In this document: one piece after another, positions 9,767-18,121 of the stretch | Layout: each line of letters opens with the position of its first letter | Position numbering within the stretch: position 1 is the first letter of the stretch | NCBI RefSeq assembly: GCF_003286085.1 | Contig: NW_020825327.1 | Coordinates: 682,001-746,000 of the forward strand | Length of the DNA stretch: 64,000 bases | Source of the DNA: Drosophila persimilis | Lineage: Eukaryota; Arthropoda; Insecta; Diptera; Drosophilidae | Direction: 5' to 3' | Notes under the pieces: generated by a model | Told to the model about the DNA's origin: nothing | The model's database searches: none | What the model saw: the letters and a program-made list of their open reading frames with translations, nothing else | Position numbers and translations under genes: made by a program

Positions 9767-10546
9767 TTAAAATATACATCGATGGATGATAGGAATTGTT
9801 GATTGTATATTTTGTATTTCAGGGGTGATTTCGAAGGTTAGATTGGTGTTACGATGCTCTGTTTCAGCAACGTTGCACGTAGGACATTTATTGATGATAT
9901 TTTGGATTAACTTTTGATAATCGGGGTAGTAGAATTTTCCTTTAAACCAATTAGTGGTCTTTTTGATACCTGGGTGAAGTAGCTCTTTATGATTCTTCAA
10001 TATTTGTTCCTTGAATTCGGAGTAGTTCGAAATATCTATGAGTTTGGTACTGGATTTAATCAGTTTAGTCAAGTGATTTTGACTGATTATCTCCAGGAAT
10101 GCCCTTTGGAACAGTGGGAAGTCTACTTCATTACGGAAATATAGTGCACCCTTTTTGGTACACAAATATTCCTTTATTATATTTTTGGCTAATGACTCTG
10201 TAATTTCAGTATATGTGATTTTTATCAGTATCTTGTGGAAATAGTGGGATGTTTCTACCTTATTCTCATTACCTTTAATCAGTTCTATTTGCCTATTATA
10301 GTAACTGATTGGTCGCTCTGTAAGTGGAATATAATTTGTATTATCTTCTTGCGTGCTATGGACCGTTGAACAATCACTATTAATGGTTTCCCCGAGTAGG
10401 TTTTCGTTAATCTTTACTCTTGATAGCGCATCGGCTACATGGTTCTCCTTTCCTGGTAAATATTTTATTTTGAAGTCAAATTCATTTAATTTGATCTTCA
10501 TATGTAGCTTCATATTTGGTTCCTTGAGGTTATTCAAACAAATCAA
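9767..10546 (-). pseudogene. pol: Errantivirus pol, RNase H end and integrase zinc domain (unit 1)
   Basis: Holds the end of RNase H (YLPGKENHVADALSRV), then the integrase H-H-C-C domain (LLHPGIKKTTNW ... CPTCNV). Compared with the three intact copies, about 37 bp are missing near 9808, including the first integrase catalytic Asp segment (MDFYLV). This shifts the frame into ...STIPIIHRCIF. It is therefore inactive. Upstream RT sequence is absent. Confidence 0.82.
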
Positions 10547-10888
10547 GGGTTTATGATCACTTAATACCTCAAACGTTTTACCAAACAGGTATGGTCTGAA
10601 ATACTAAGTTGCTCAAACTATAGCTAGTAATTCCTTTTCTATTGCTGATATATATTGCTGGATACGCGGCATCTATTGTTTTATGTTCAACTTCTAGCTT
10701 AGGGTGTTTGTTTACATTGCCTGCAATCGGCTACGCGTGGTCCATTTCGAGCGTGAGATTGTTTATGGGATTCCGAAGCTGAGAGTGTCGGATTGTTTAT
10801 AGTAGTGTCGGATTGTTTATAGTATTGTGGGTGCAGGGTAATAGACATAGACAAGGGTATGCGGAGCATGGACTATAGATATGTCACT
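10547..10888 (-). pseudogene. Unit 1/2 junction: RNase H with two stops, then LTR fragment
   Basis: On the minus strand, 10547-10700 reads as RNase H (EKELLAIV, YFRPYLFGK, EVLSDHKPL), but with TGA at 10613-10615 and TAG at 10604-10606 in frame. The rest is LTR-like, ending at 10888 with AGTGACATATC. Inside the LTR part the phrase GTGTCGGATTGTTTATAGTA is repeated back to back (10787-10822). The exact LTR/RNase H breakpoint is not visible to me. Confidence 0.65.
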
Positions 10889-10915
10889 CCCCCATCGTTA
10901 GATTTAAGTCTGTCC

Positions 10916-11371
10916 TCATGCGACTATCCTTGGATATAGTTCAGGTGCATCTAAAACTGTGCATGCTGGGGATTCCTCGTCTTCGTCTGAGGATATTTCT
11001 ATGTGCGAGTCGGGTTTAGGCTTATTTCTTTTACTTAGATTAAACAATTTGTAGTTTAATCCTATTATGATTATGACAAATAGTGGTATTAAGCTTACAT
11101 GTAATACATTATTTAATCGCGTATTTTCTATTACGATTTCTTTGGTTTGCAAATAAGACAGTGGTTTAATTTTTGTTACGTTATTTTTGATGTATATGCT
11201 TTGTGCAAATTCTGGTATTGAGTTGGATATTAAGAATTCATTTAATTGTACACTGCAATTATGTATTTTTATTAATGCGTTACCTTCTACTTTTATTTCT
11301 TGGCTTAGGAAATCTTGGTTTAATATGGTTTTTGGTAATTTCCAAGTTAACAATATATTGGGTTCTATGAA
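10916..11371 (-). pseudogene. env: Errantivirus env, C-terminal part (unit 2), interrupted by LOA element
   Basis: Same membrane-anchor end of Env as in unit 1, but intact from ...TFIEPNILLTW through the hydrophobic segment (FVIIIIGLNYKL) to the acidic tail. The open frame continues upstream into 11428, but those first 19 codons come from the 3' end of the LOA retrotransposon, giving a chance chimeric frame. The missing upstream env sequence resumes at 16954-17039 beyond the insertion. Confidence 0.8.
11359..11371. repeat. Target-site duplication of LOA element (left copy)
   Basis: TGGGTTCTATGAA occurs here and at 16941-16953, exactly flanking the non-LTR element. The same stretch occurs once, uninterrupted, in the env copies at 28755, 35998 and 50266. 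A 13-bp duplication fits target-primed reverse transcription. Confidence 0.9.
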
Positions 11372-11384
11372 GGTTAGGTTAGGT

Positions 11385-12731
11385 TCAGGCGGTAGCCTGG
11401 GGGAGTGATGAAACCCTCCCAAGCTCACTTGGACCTGTAGAAGGTCCGTTGTGGTGCCGCATGGGCGTGTGCCCCTTCCCAGTGCCTAAAAACCGTGGAG
11501 AAACAGGCTGTTGCAAATTAAGGGCAGTCCCATCCGGAGGCTTGGATGAATCTGGACAAGGTCCCCGGTTTGATTTCGGCCATGTCCGAAATGTCTGTGA
11601 GGAAAGCAGCCCCGAGAAAACGAAGGCGACGATTTCCAAGGGCCGGGCAGTGGCAGAATAAGTGTGGGACCGATTCCCCTCTTCCTCGTCGCGACAACTC
11701 CTGCAGAAGTCGTTATGAGGGATTGACGGTCTAGAGGCGTGAGTGCTAATCTGCCAGTGTGCCGTAATGGCTCGAGTAACTGCAGAGCACTGTGCTCTGC
11801 TGAGCCTATACAGCTCGGCTGAGCGCTTCTTCGATCGATATGGCCATATCAATCTTGAGATTTTACAGGAAACTGTTTGCTGCCATCTCCTATTGGCATT
11901 TTGCTCGAACAATTCGTGCGTGAGGAGCCTGCACGTAGCTAGAGGCATCGCTACCTGCTCCCTCTCCATAAGGAGAGGAATTGTAGTACCCTGCCTTGCT
12001 AGCTCGTCGGCGGCGTCGTTCCCCTCGATGTCCCTGTGGCCTGGGACCCATATAAGGAAGAGGTCTAACTGATCTGCGATCTCGTGCAGAGACCTGCGGC
12101 AGTCATTTACAGTCGCTGAGTTCGACGATATTGAGCCTAGAGCTTTAATAGCTGCTTGGCTGTCCGAGAAAACGCACACTAAGTGCGTGTCTAGAAGTAG
12201 TTTGGAGACGATGGAAATGGCCTCCTTGATGGCTACAACCTCCGCTTGGAACACACTACAGTGGTCCGGGAGCCTGAAGCAATGACTGATCTTCAGCTCG
12301 CTGCAGTAGACTCCGCCCCCCACGCGGCCGTCTAACTTTGAGCCATCAGTGTAGAAGTGAACCGCATTTGCGGGTCCTGGTTCGCCCATCTCCCAATCCA
12401 CCCTAAGTGGGATTGATACTAGGTGATCACTAGGGACACAATAATCTGTCCTCTCTGGTAATTGCGGGTGTCTCGTCAGGATTCTCGAGTGCCCAACCGC
12501 GGACGCTTTCCACAGTCTGGCTTCTCTCATTCTGAATGCGGAAAGTGTTGCCACTTTCTTTCCCATGAGATCTATGGGGAGGAGGTCCAGCACAGTATCC
12601 AGGGCTTCCCCTGGAGTAGTGCGTAGCCCGCCAGTTATGCATAGCTCTGCCATGCGTTGAACTCTACTGAGCTTATTGAGGCATGTCCTTTTGTCTAAGG
12701 CTGGCCACCATACTACCGCTCCATAGAGCAT
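11385..12731 (-). CDS. LOA element ORF2, RT thumb and RNase H part
   Basis: Minus-strand frame continuing the RT (MLYGAVVWW, CLNKLSRVQR) into a clear RNase H domain: YTDGSKL, FQAEVVAIKEA, FSDSQAAI, WVPGHRDIEGNDAADELAR. A cysteine motif follows (FCRSCRDEEE). After about 11655 the frame is wrong: another frame continues the zinc-like FCHCPAL and ends at a TAA at 11518-11520. The stop in front of it (12744-12749) is an in-frame TAA where related copies would have a sense codon. Confidence 0.85.
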   Translation of the reverse strand: MLYGAVVWWPALDKRTCLNKLSRVQRMAELCITGGLRTTPGEALDTVLDLLPIDLMGKKVATLSAFRMREARLWKASAVGHSRILTRHPQLPERTDYCVPSDHLVSIPLRVDWEMGEPGPANAVHFYTDGSKLDGRVGGGVYCSELKISHCFRLPDHCSVFQAEVVAIKEAISIVSKLLLDTHLVCVFSDSQAAIKALGSISSNSATVNDCRRSLHEIADQLDLFLIWVPGHRDIEGNDAADELARQGTTIPLLMEREQVAMPLATCRLLTHELFEQNANRRWQQTVSCKISRLIWPYRSKKRSAELYRLSRAQCSAVTRAITAHWQISTHASRPSIPHNDFCRSCRDEEEGNRSHTYSATARPLEIVAFVFSGLLSSQTFRTWPKSNRGPCPDSSKPPDGTALNLQQPVSPRFLGTGKGHTPMRHHNGPSTGPSELGRVSSLPQATA

Positions 12732-12746
12732 GATCGGTCGTACTAT

Positions 12747-14246
12747 TTAGGGGGTCATTCCCCATCTTTGTCCGATGGCTTTCCTGCAAGTGTAGAGGGC
12801 TACTGTGGCCTTCTTTACTCTATCCTCTATGCTCAATTTCCAATCGAGCTTTCTATCGAGGATTAGACCAAGATACTTGGCGTTGTTGCTGAAGATTAGC
12901 GCTTCCCCACATAGTCTTGGGGGAATCAGTGCCGGAACTTTGTACTTCCTAGTGAAGAGCACCAGTTCCGTTTTAGACGGGTTGACGCCTAGACCGCATT
13001 TGTCTGCCCATTTTGACATCTTCATGAGAGTGCTTGTGAGGCACTCACACAGCGTCTGCGGGAATTTACCCGAGAATGCTATAGCAACTTCGTCCGCATA
13101 CGCCACCACGCGGCAGCCACCCCCCTCTATCTCCCGCAGCAGTTCGTTCACTGCCACGTTCCATAGGAGGGGCGAGAGGACTCCGCCCTGCGGGGTGCCT
13201 CTACTGACAAATCTGGTGGACGTTGACGTCCCCAGTGATGCCTCAACCGTCCTGCATTGTAGCATCTGATCGATCAGGCTCACCGTCCGGGAGTCAACCC
13301 CCAGGTCCGTCAGTGCACCCGTGATGGCGGTCGGGAGGATGTTATTAAAGGCGCCTTCTATGTCGAGGAAGGCTACCAGGGTGTACTCCTTACAGTTGAG
13401 GGACGCTTCTATGATCGATGTGATCGTGTGTAGGGCCGTTTCGGTGGATCTTCCTTTCCGATAGGCATGCTGGGAGTCTGAGAATAGACTAGGCGGAATA
13501 GTTACCGTGAGATGCATCCCCAAAAGCCGTTCTATCGTCTTCAGAAGGAAGGACGATAGACTTATGGGTCTGAAATCTTTGGGGGCAGTGTGCAAAGGCT
13601 TGCCTGCCTTGGGGATGAAGACGACTTTGGTATGAAGCCAGGTTTCCGGGATATATCCATGGGAGAAGATTCCCTCGTATATCCTTTTGAGCCAATTAGT
13701 GGCTTTTTGTCCAGCGTGAATCAGTTGGGCAGGGATGATGCCATCTGGTCCCGCGGATTTGTATGGTTTGAAGCTTTTTATTGCCCAGGAAATGTTCTCC
13801 TGGCTTAGCAGGTTCACGATAACACTTGAGGCAACGGAGGGAGCCGCGATGTAGTGTGGTCTGTTTTCAACGCAGCCGGGAAAGTGGGTGTTAAGGAGAA
13901 GATTTAGCGACTCATTGCTGGACGTTGTCCATGATTGGTCGGCGTTCTTCAGGTAGCCCAGAGTGGGTGTAGTCTTCGAGAGAACTTTGCGCAAGCGCGA
14001 GGCTTCCGAGTTATTCTCAATGTCGCTACAGAACTTACGCCATGAGGCGCGTTTGGCTTTCCTCAGTTCTTTATTGTAAACTGACAGACTGGTCTTGTAG
14101 TCGGCCCAGTTCTGCTCAGCGTTTTCAGCCTTAGCTTTATTGAAGAGTCTCCGGGAGGCTTTCCGGAGTTCCCTCAGTTTCGGATTCCACCATTCAGGTT
14201 TCTTCCGGCCTCTGCTCTTCCTAGAGGGGCAGGATTTATCGAGCAT
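12747..14246 (-). CDS. LOA element ORF2, reverse transcriptase part
   Basis: 499-codon frame. After a basic linker (PEWWNPKLREL) comes the RT: IPKAGKP, DFRPISLSSFLLKT, AFLDIEGAFNNI (motif A), RGTPQGGVLSPLLWN (motif B) and VVAYADEVAIAF (motif C). Motif C normally reads (F/Y)ADD; here the second catalytic Asp is Glu (GAA at 13089-13091). The frame is off by one from the endonuclease at about 14240 and ends in a TAA before the thumb. It would copy the element RNA at a nicked target if functional. Confidence 0.87.
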   Translation of the reverse strand: MLDKSCPSRKSRGRKKPEWWNPKLRELRKASRRLFNKAKAENAEQNWADYKTSLSVYNKELRKAKRASWRKFCSDIENNSEASRLRKVLSKTTPTLGYLKNADQSWTTSSNESLNLLLNTHFPGCVENRPHYIAAPSVASSVIVNLLSQENISWAIKSFKPYKSAGPDGIIPAQLIHAGQKATNWLKRIYEGIFSHGYIPETWLHTKVVFIPKAGKPLHTAPKDFRPISLSSFLLKTIERLLGMHLTVTIPPSLFSDSQHAYRKGRSTETALHTITSIIEASLNCKEYTLVAFLDIEGAFNNILPTAITGALTDLGVDSRTVSLIDQMLQCRTVEASLGTSTSTRFVSRGTPQGGVLSPLLWNVAVNELLREIEGGGCRVVAYADEVAIAFSGKFPQTLCECLTSTLMKMSKWADKCGLGVNPSKTELVLFTRKYKVPALIPPRLCGEALIFSNNAKYLGLILDRKLDWKLSIEDRVKKATVALYTCRKAIGQRWGMTP

Positions 14247-15076
14247 ACATTGCAGGCGTCGGTAAATAGTTTAACAAGATGAGTCGTGGCTTCCCTGGAG
14301 ATCTCCTCCTCAGGTGGAGTCTCAGGGAGAACACGACAGAGGTGGTCTGAGTACCGAGCCCAGTTTGTCCGCCTAAGGTTCCGAAATTGAGCTGGTCTTG
14401 GTAGTGAAAAAGAGAATACGGTTTCCACGTACCTGTGGTCCGAGAAGGAGTGCTCTTCCAGGACCCTCCAGGATACGATGTTCCCGTGTAACTCATGAGA
14501 GGCAAGTGTGAGGTTCAGGACCTCCTTGCGGTTTTTAATAATGAAGGTGGGATCACTCCCCCTATTTAAAAGGACCATCTGAGTGGTCAGTAAATAGTTG
14601 AAAAGGTACTCACCCCTTTCGTTGGTGTCAGTGCTTCCCCACTGGCAGTGGTGTGCATTGGCGTCGCACCCTACGATTAGGCCGGTGTCCTTGGCCTCGC
14701 AGTCGATGATTAGCGCCTGAGCCCTGAGCGCCTGTGGAGGGGGGTCTGGTTGGTCGTGACCCATGTACGTGGAGCAGATTCTCAGTGAGGACCCCTGGCC
14801 TTCGAGGCTCACTGCTGTTTGGTCTTCATTGCTGAAATTTGGGAGCAAAAATAAGTGCAAATCTCTTTTTGCAAGGATGCAGGTGCGAGTTTTACCTGCG
14901 GAGTCAGCTACGTATAGCTTATAGTCAGGAGTCCTCAGACCAGAGACCCTGTTTCCGAGGATCCAGGGCTCCTGAATGAGGACTATGTCGGCTCCAGCCT
15001 TGGCTAGGTGGAGCAGGAGAGCAGCGCATGCTGCCTTACAATGGTGGAGGTTTATCTGCAGGAGTATCAGTGACAT
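14174..15076 (-). CDS. LOA element ORF2, apurinic-type endonuclease part
   Basis: N-terminal domain of ORF2. It carries the endonuclease/exonuclease/phosphatase motifs ILLQINLHHCK, IVLIQEPW, CSTYMGHD, GLIVGCDANAHH and HSFSDHRYVE near the end. The start ATG at 15076 overlaps the end of ORF1 by 41 bp in a different frame, the usual ORF1/ORF2 arrangement. The last ~20 codons are out of frame; the true protein continues in 12747-14246 after a one-base indel near 14240. Confidence 0.87.
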   Translation of the reverse strand: MSLILLQINLHHCKAACAALLLHLAKAGADIVLIQEPWILGNRVSGLRTPDYKLYVADSAGKTRTCILAKRDLHLFLLPNFSNEDQTAVSLEGQGSSLRICSTYMGHDQPDPPPQALRAQALIIDCEAKDTGLIVGCDANAHHCQWGSTDTNERGEYLFNYLLTTQMVLLNRGSDPTFIIKNRKEVLNLTLASHELHGNIVSWRVLEEHSFSDHRYVETVFSFSLPRPAQFRNLRRTNWARYSDHLCRVLPETPPEEEISREATTHLVKLFTDACNVCSINPAPLGRAEAGRNLNGGIRN

Positions 15077-16451
15077 TCCTGAGGTTCGCCTCCACCATTG
15101 TCCTGTCGTGGTCGCTCTCCGAGGAGTCCAACTCCTCCGCGACCCCGATGTGCTTGAGATCCCTAGTGAGATCGCTCACGTCTGACACGTAACCATCTAG
15201 GATGTCATCCGACACCACTGATGCCACGTCTGACATCGCAGGCTTGATCTTCATACTAGGGATCTTTTGGCGCTCCAGGTCTGGCTCGACCGTCTGTTGC
15301 ATGCCTTTGGAGTCGGACTTGTACGGTACTACGACTACCTTCTTGTAGCCGTAGTCCACAGCGCCCTCCGTGTCGTGGAGAAGTCTGACCGACTCCTCGT
15401 TCAGGACGAGGATGACTTGGCGCCTCTGGCCGTTGCTCTCCTCTACCTTGGCCACCTTCCAATCGGCTGTGGGAAGGTGGGGATTGCAGACCTGCAGAAT
15501 CCGGAGAATCTTATCCGGCTCTGCAGGCTTCGCCGAGACCCACGCTCTGGCCCTCGGCTTGCTGGGGATGTCCTCCCACTTCACGACCTCCAGCTGGGCT
15601 CCTGGGTAAACCTCCTTGAGCGACGCTACCGCCTTCGCGTAGAGGGCCGCCGAGCGAGCATCTTGGCAGGCGATAGCTTTCACCCTGCCTTGGTGCCACC
15701 CGGCGTCCTCACACTTGGGCGGTGGTCCTCCATTCTCCTCCAACTCCTGGAGGAAACGGTCTTGGAGCTCGTTTTCCACGAGGTGCCACTTGTCCCTAGG
15801 GATCTGCCCGTCTTTAGAGCCCCTGTCTAGGACTCCAATCAGGGTTTTTCCCCTCGCCACCTCGGCAAACGAGCGGTTGCTCAGTGTCTTCGTCCTCTTG
15901 GCCTGTTGGACTTGTGTGGCGGTGTCCTCCGCCGAGCGTTGCCGCTTGCTTGGGGCCTTGGCTGTGGCCTTGCCAGCTTTGGCTGGCTGGTAGTCGGGCA
16001 GGACTGTCTTGGCCCATCGCCGCGATTCGATTCCCTGGGCAGACGCCAGGAACACCGAGTCGTCGTTGCCCAGGATGAAGGCCGCACGTCTTTTGTCCTG
16101 GAACTTGGGCCTATCTTTCGAGGCAGAGGCGCCGCCTGCCGGGGTTGTCAAGGGGTTCCCGGTCCCAAGGGGTCCGCCAGCCGCGATATCGCTCTGCATG
16201 GTCGTCCCCCCGGTAACCGGGTCGCCCTTGGGGCCCCCCGACGTGGATTGGCCCGATTGGCTTTTCGGTCCTCTCCTCACAGCGCCTGCTGCCTCGAGAC
16301 GGTGGACCGACTTAGTCTCCTTCCCCGTCTTTTTGGGCACTGGTTTCCCAGATGCGTTTGTAGAGGCATGGTCTTTTCCCTCCGGCACTTTAGGAGGAGT
16401 GCCGTGCTCCTTTGCGGTGTTTTTTTTTGTTGTAATATTTAAATTTGGCAT
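15036..16451 (-). CDS. LOA element ORF1 (Gag-like RNA-binding protein)
   Basis: I start ORF1 at the ATG at 16451 (MPNLNITTKK); the frame is open further upstream only within the 5' UTR. It is 471 codons, intact. The first half is basic, Gly/Pro/Ser/Lys-rich and of low complexity (GPKSQSGQS, KRTKTLSNRSFAEVARGK). The second half is a folded domain (WHLVENELQDRFLQEL, QLEVVKWEDIPSKPRARAW, RRQVILVLNEESVRLL) of the kind found in ORF1 of LOA/R1-type elements. No CCHC knuckles are visible. It would form the RNP with element RNA. Confidence 0.82.
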   Translation of the reverse strand: MPNLNITTKKNTAKEHGTPPKVPEGKDHASTNASGKPVPKKTGKETKSVHRLEAAGAVRRGPKSQSGQSTSGGPKGDPVTGGTTMQSDIAAGGPLGTGNPLTTPAGGASASKDRPKFQDKRRAAFILGNDDSVFLASAQGIESRRWAKTVLPDYQPAKAGKATAKAPSKRQRSAEDTATQVQQAKRTKTLSNRSFAEVARGKTLIGVLDRGSKDGQIPRDKWHLVENELQDRFLQELEENGGPPPKCEDAGWHQGRVKAIACQDARSAALYAKAVASLKEVYPGAQLEVVKWEDIPSKPRARAWVSAKPAEPDKILRILQVCNPHLPTADWKVAKVEESNGQRRQVILVLNEESVRLLHDTEGAVDYGYKKVVVVPYKSDSKGMQQTVEPDLERQKIPSMKIKPAMSDVASVVSDDILDGYVSDVSDLTRDLKHIGVAEELDSSESDHDRTMVEANLRNVTDTPADKPPPL

Positions 16452-16940
16452 ATTTGATCCCACGAGTAGGCGGGAAGGGGTTAGTCGCCCGGGGCATAGC
16501 CCGCGTGCCCCTGGAAGCCTTATTAAAACTGGAGGTCGGCAGGTATCCAGAGTCCGCATATAAGCGACCGAGCACCCCCTCGGCCATGCATCCCTCGGCA
16601 TATGACAGTGTCACCTTGGATTGGGGTTATTTCACTGAGAGTTTTCTTCTCTCCGCCCGACTACAATTAGCCAACATTCTGGCAGAGACATGACCGTACC
16701 AGGACCTGTTTCCAGCCGCCCTCACGGGGAGAGTATAGTCGCACTTCCGCCGGTGTGTACAGTTACGGCGGGTGCCGGTTCGCTCGTGCCCACCTGTATC
16801 CTATGACGCGGAGCACAGTCACCTTGGATCCAGGGCAAGCCATGAACCCGAGGCGCCTGTGCCCCGTTCCGAATCTACAGTTGTGACGAGCCGACCCGAA
16901 ATCCGTTTATCCCCCTGTAGCACCCGACGGCTGACGGCCC
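16452..16940 (-). other. LOA element 5' UTR
   Basis: Untranslated 5' end of the LOA element. It is GC-rich and joins the duplicated env target at 16940/16941. An internal promoter is expected here for this class, but I cannot point to one. No gene is visible. Confidence 0.6.
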
Positions 16941-17039
16941 TGGGTTCTATGAAACTTATTTGAAAGTTTTTGTGTTCTTTGGTGTATGGACATTTTGTTG
17001 CTAGTTGTTTGACTATTCCTGATATACATTCGTCATTTT
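16941..17039 (-). pseudogene. env: Errantivirus env fragment (unit 2) beyond the LOA insertion
   Basis: 16941-16953 is the right target duplication; 16954-17039 continues env on the minus strand (ECISGIVKQLATKCPYT, then ISFIEP). The readable frame 16819-17055 is a chimera of LOA 5' UTR, env and the first bases of the next DINE-1/ISY repeat, so it is not a gene. Confidence 0.75.
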
Positions 17040-17259
17040 TATACCCGATACTCAAAATGAGTATTCGGGTATATTAGATTTGTGGTAAAAGTGGATGTGT
17101 GTAACGTCCAGAAGGAATCCTTCCGACCCCATAAAGTATATATATTCTTGATCAGCATCAATAGCCGAGTCGATTGAGCCCTGTCTGTCTGTCCGTCCGT
17201 CCGTCTGTCCATCCCCTTCAGCGCCTAGTGCTCAAAGACTATAAGAGCTAGAGCAACGA
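17040..17259. repeat. DINE-1/ISY-like repeat, copy b (5' part only)
   Basis: Begins TATACCCGATACTC and carries the CCGACCCCATAAAG and (GTCC)n signature, but ends after AGAGCAACGA where the LTR of BEL-B1 starts. The remaining ~870 bp of the repeat are gone. Copy c (28852-29055) ends at the same base against the same LTR. Confidence 0.78.
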
Positions 17260-17561
17260 TGTTTGTGACCTTCCATCCATGGCCACAATTATTAGTTATT
17301 GATCTGAATTATGAAGTCTAGTGTAAGTTAGGCTAGGGCAAAGCGGGAGCGCAATAAAAGCTCGCTCTTGGCGAATTCGCCCCGCTTTGCCACCGTAGGA
17401 TAGCTAGAGTAAAAGATTTGAATTGTGAAGAAAATAGAGTTGTTCGCCAACCTTGAATTAGATCGAGTGTATCATATTTTTCGCCCCGCCAAATAAATAA
17501 TTTAAATTACAGCCACCCAAAGTTTTCGGTAATTGATTAGAAAAACTCTTCTAATTTTTCA
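17260..17561 (+). repeat. BEL-B1 5' LTR
   Basis: TGTTTGTGACC...CTAATTTTTCA, 302 bp. It carries an AATAAA at about 17355. Related LTRs lie at 22664-22966 (minus), 27571-27880 (minus), 29056-29357 (plus) and 34813-35123 (minus). This copy lacks 8 bp of the CTCTCGCT run present in the others. Confidence 0.9.
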
Positions 17562-18121
17562 TGGCGCCCCCGGGTGGACTGTAAAGTGAATTATAGGCAA
17601 CAAAAATAAGTGACAGTGACACAAGAAATTGCAGTATACATATGCAAACATATTCGTTGCCCGCGTCGTGTGTGTGTGCAATCGGCAATCAATTTTTTTG
17701 TAAAATATCATCGCGTCGGTCGCGCCAACAATAATTTTTGTGCAAATTCTGCTACCGCCGAGGGATGCCCTGCGATAAAGACAGGAAAGTAGCAGTTGGA
17801 TTCAAAGATCCAAAAGAGGAATCAGAGGTATTTGTGCAGAAAATTGAAGGCTGAGCAAAAGACATTCAGATCTCTCTTTGAGGTGTCTTGTGCTGAAAAC
17901 ATTGCACATCGTCTTCAATTCTAGGCACAGACGTATGATATACATATAGTAGAGCTTGATTTCATGCATTTTATTAGTAATTGCATAAATATAACTAAAA
18001 ACACATAAATACATACATATCGACACATACAGACATATGTGAACCGCTATTTGGACGCAACAGTTATATGTACATACATACATCTTTCGTTTACTGCAAT
18101 CACTGTCGAAAAACAACCATT
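17562..18121 (+). other. BEL-B1 primer-binding site and leader
   Basis: TGGCGCCCCCGGGTGG follows the LTR immediately at 17562-17577 and is placed as a primer-binding site; I did not identify the tRNA. The ~540-bp leader has no convincing gene; it is also present in B2 (27011-27554) and B3 (34253-34796). Confidence 0.7.

Larger units (their letters stand above)
11372..16940 (-). mobile_element. LOA-clade (Bilbo/TRIM/Baggins-like) non-LTR retrotransposon, near full length
   Basis: 5569 bp on the minus strand: 5' UTR, ORF1, ORF2 (endonuclease, RT, RNase H) and a 3' end AACCTAACCTAACC, with a 13-bp target duplication. RNase H after RT is a hallmark of the LOA clade and a few relatives, and ORF1 of the basic/KRTKT type fits. 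It inserted in the env of unit 2. ORF2 has two frameshifts, one stop and a changed catalytic residue, so this copy is probably dead. The exact family name needs a library search. Confidence 0.88.

Noticed and set aside
11372..11390. Remnant of a canonical insect telomere
   Set aside because: Only two to three GGTTA-type units, located exactly at the 3' end of a non-LTR element with target duplications; a priming tail explains it.
15267..16563. Several long plus-strand frames opposite LOA ORF1
   Set aside because: High GC and low complexity of ORF1 keep antisense frames open; no domain features.
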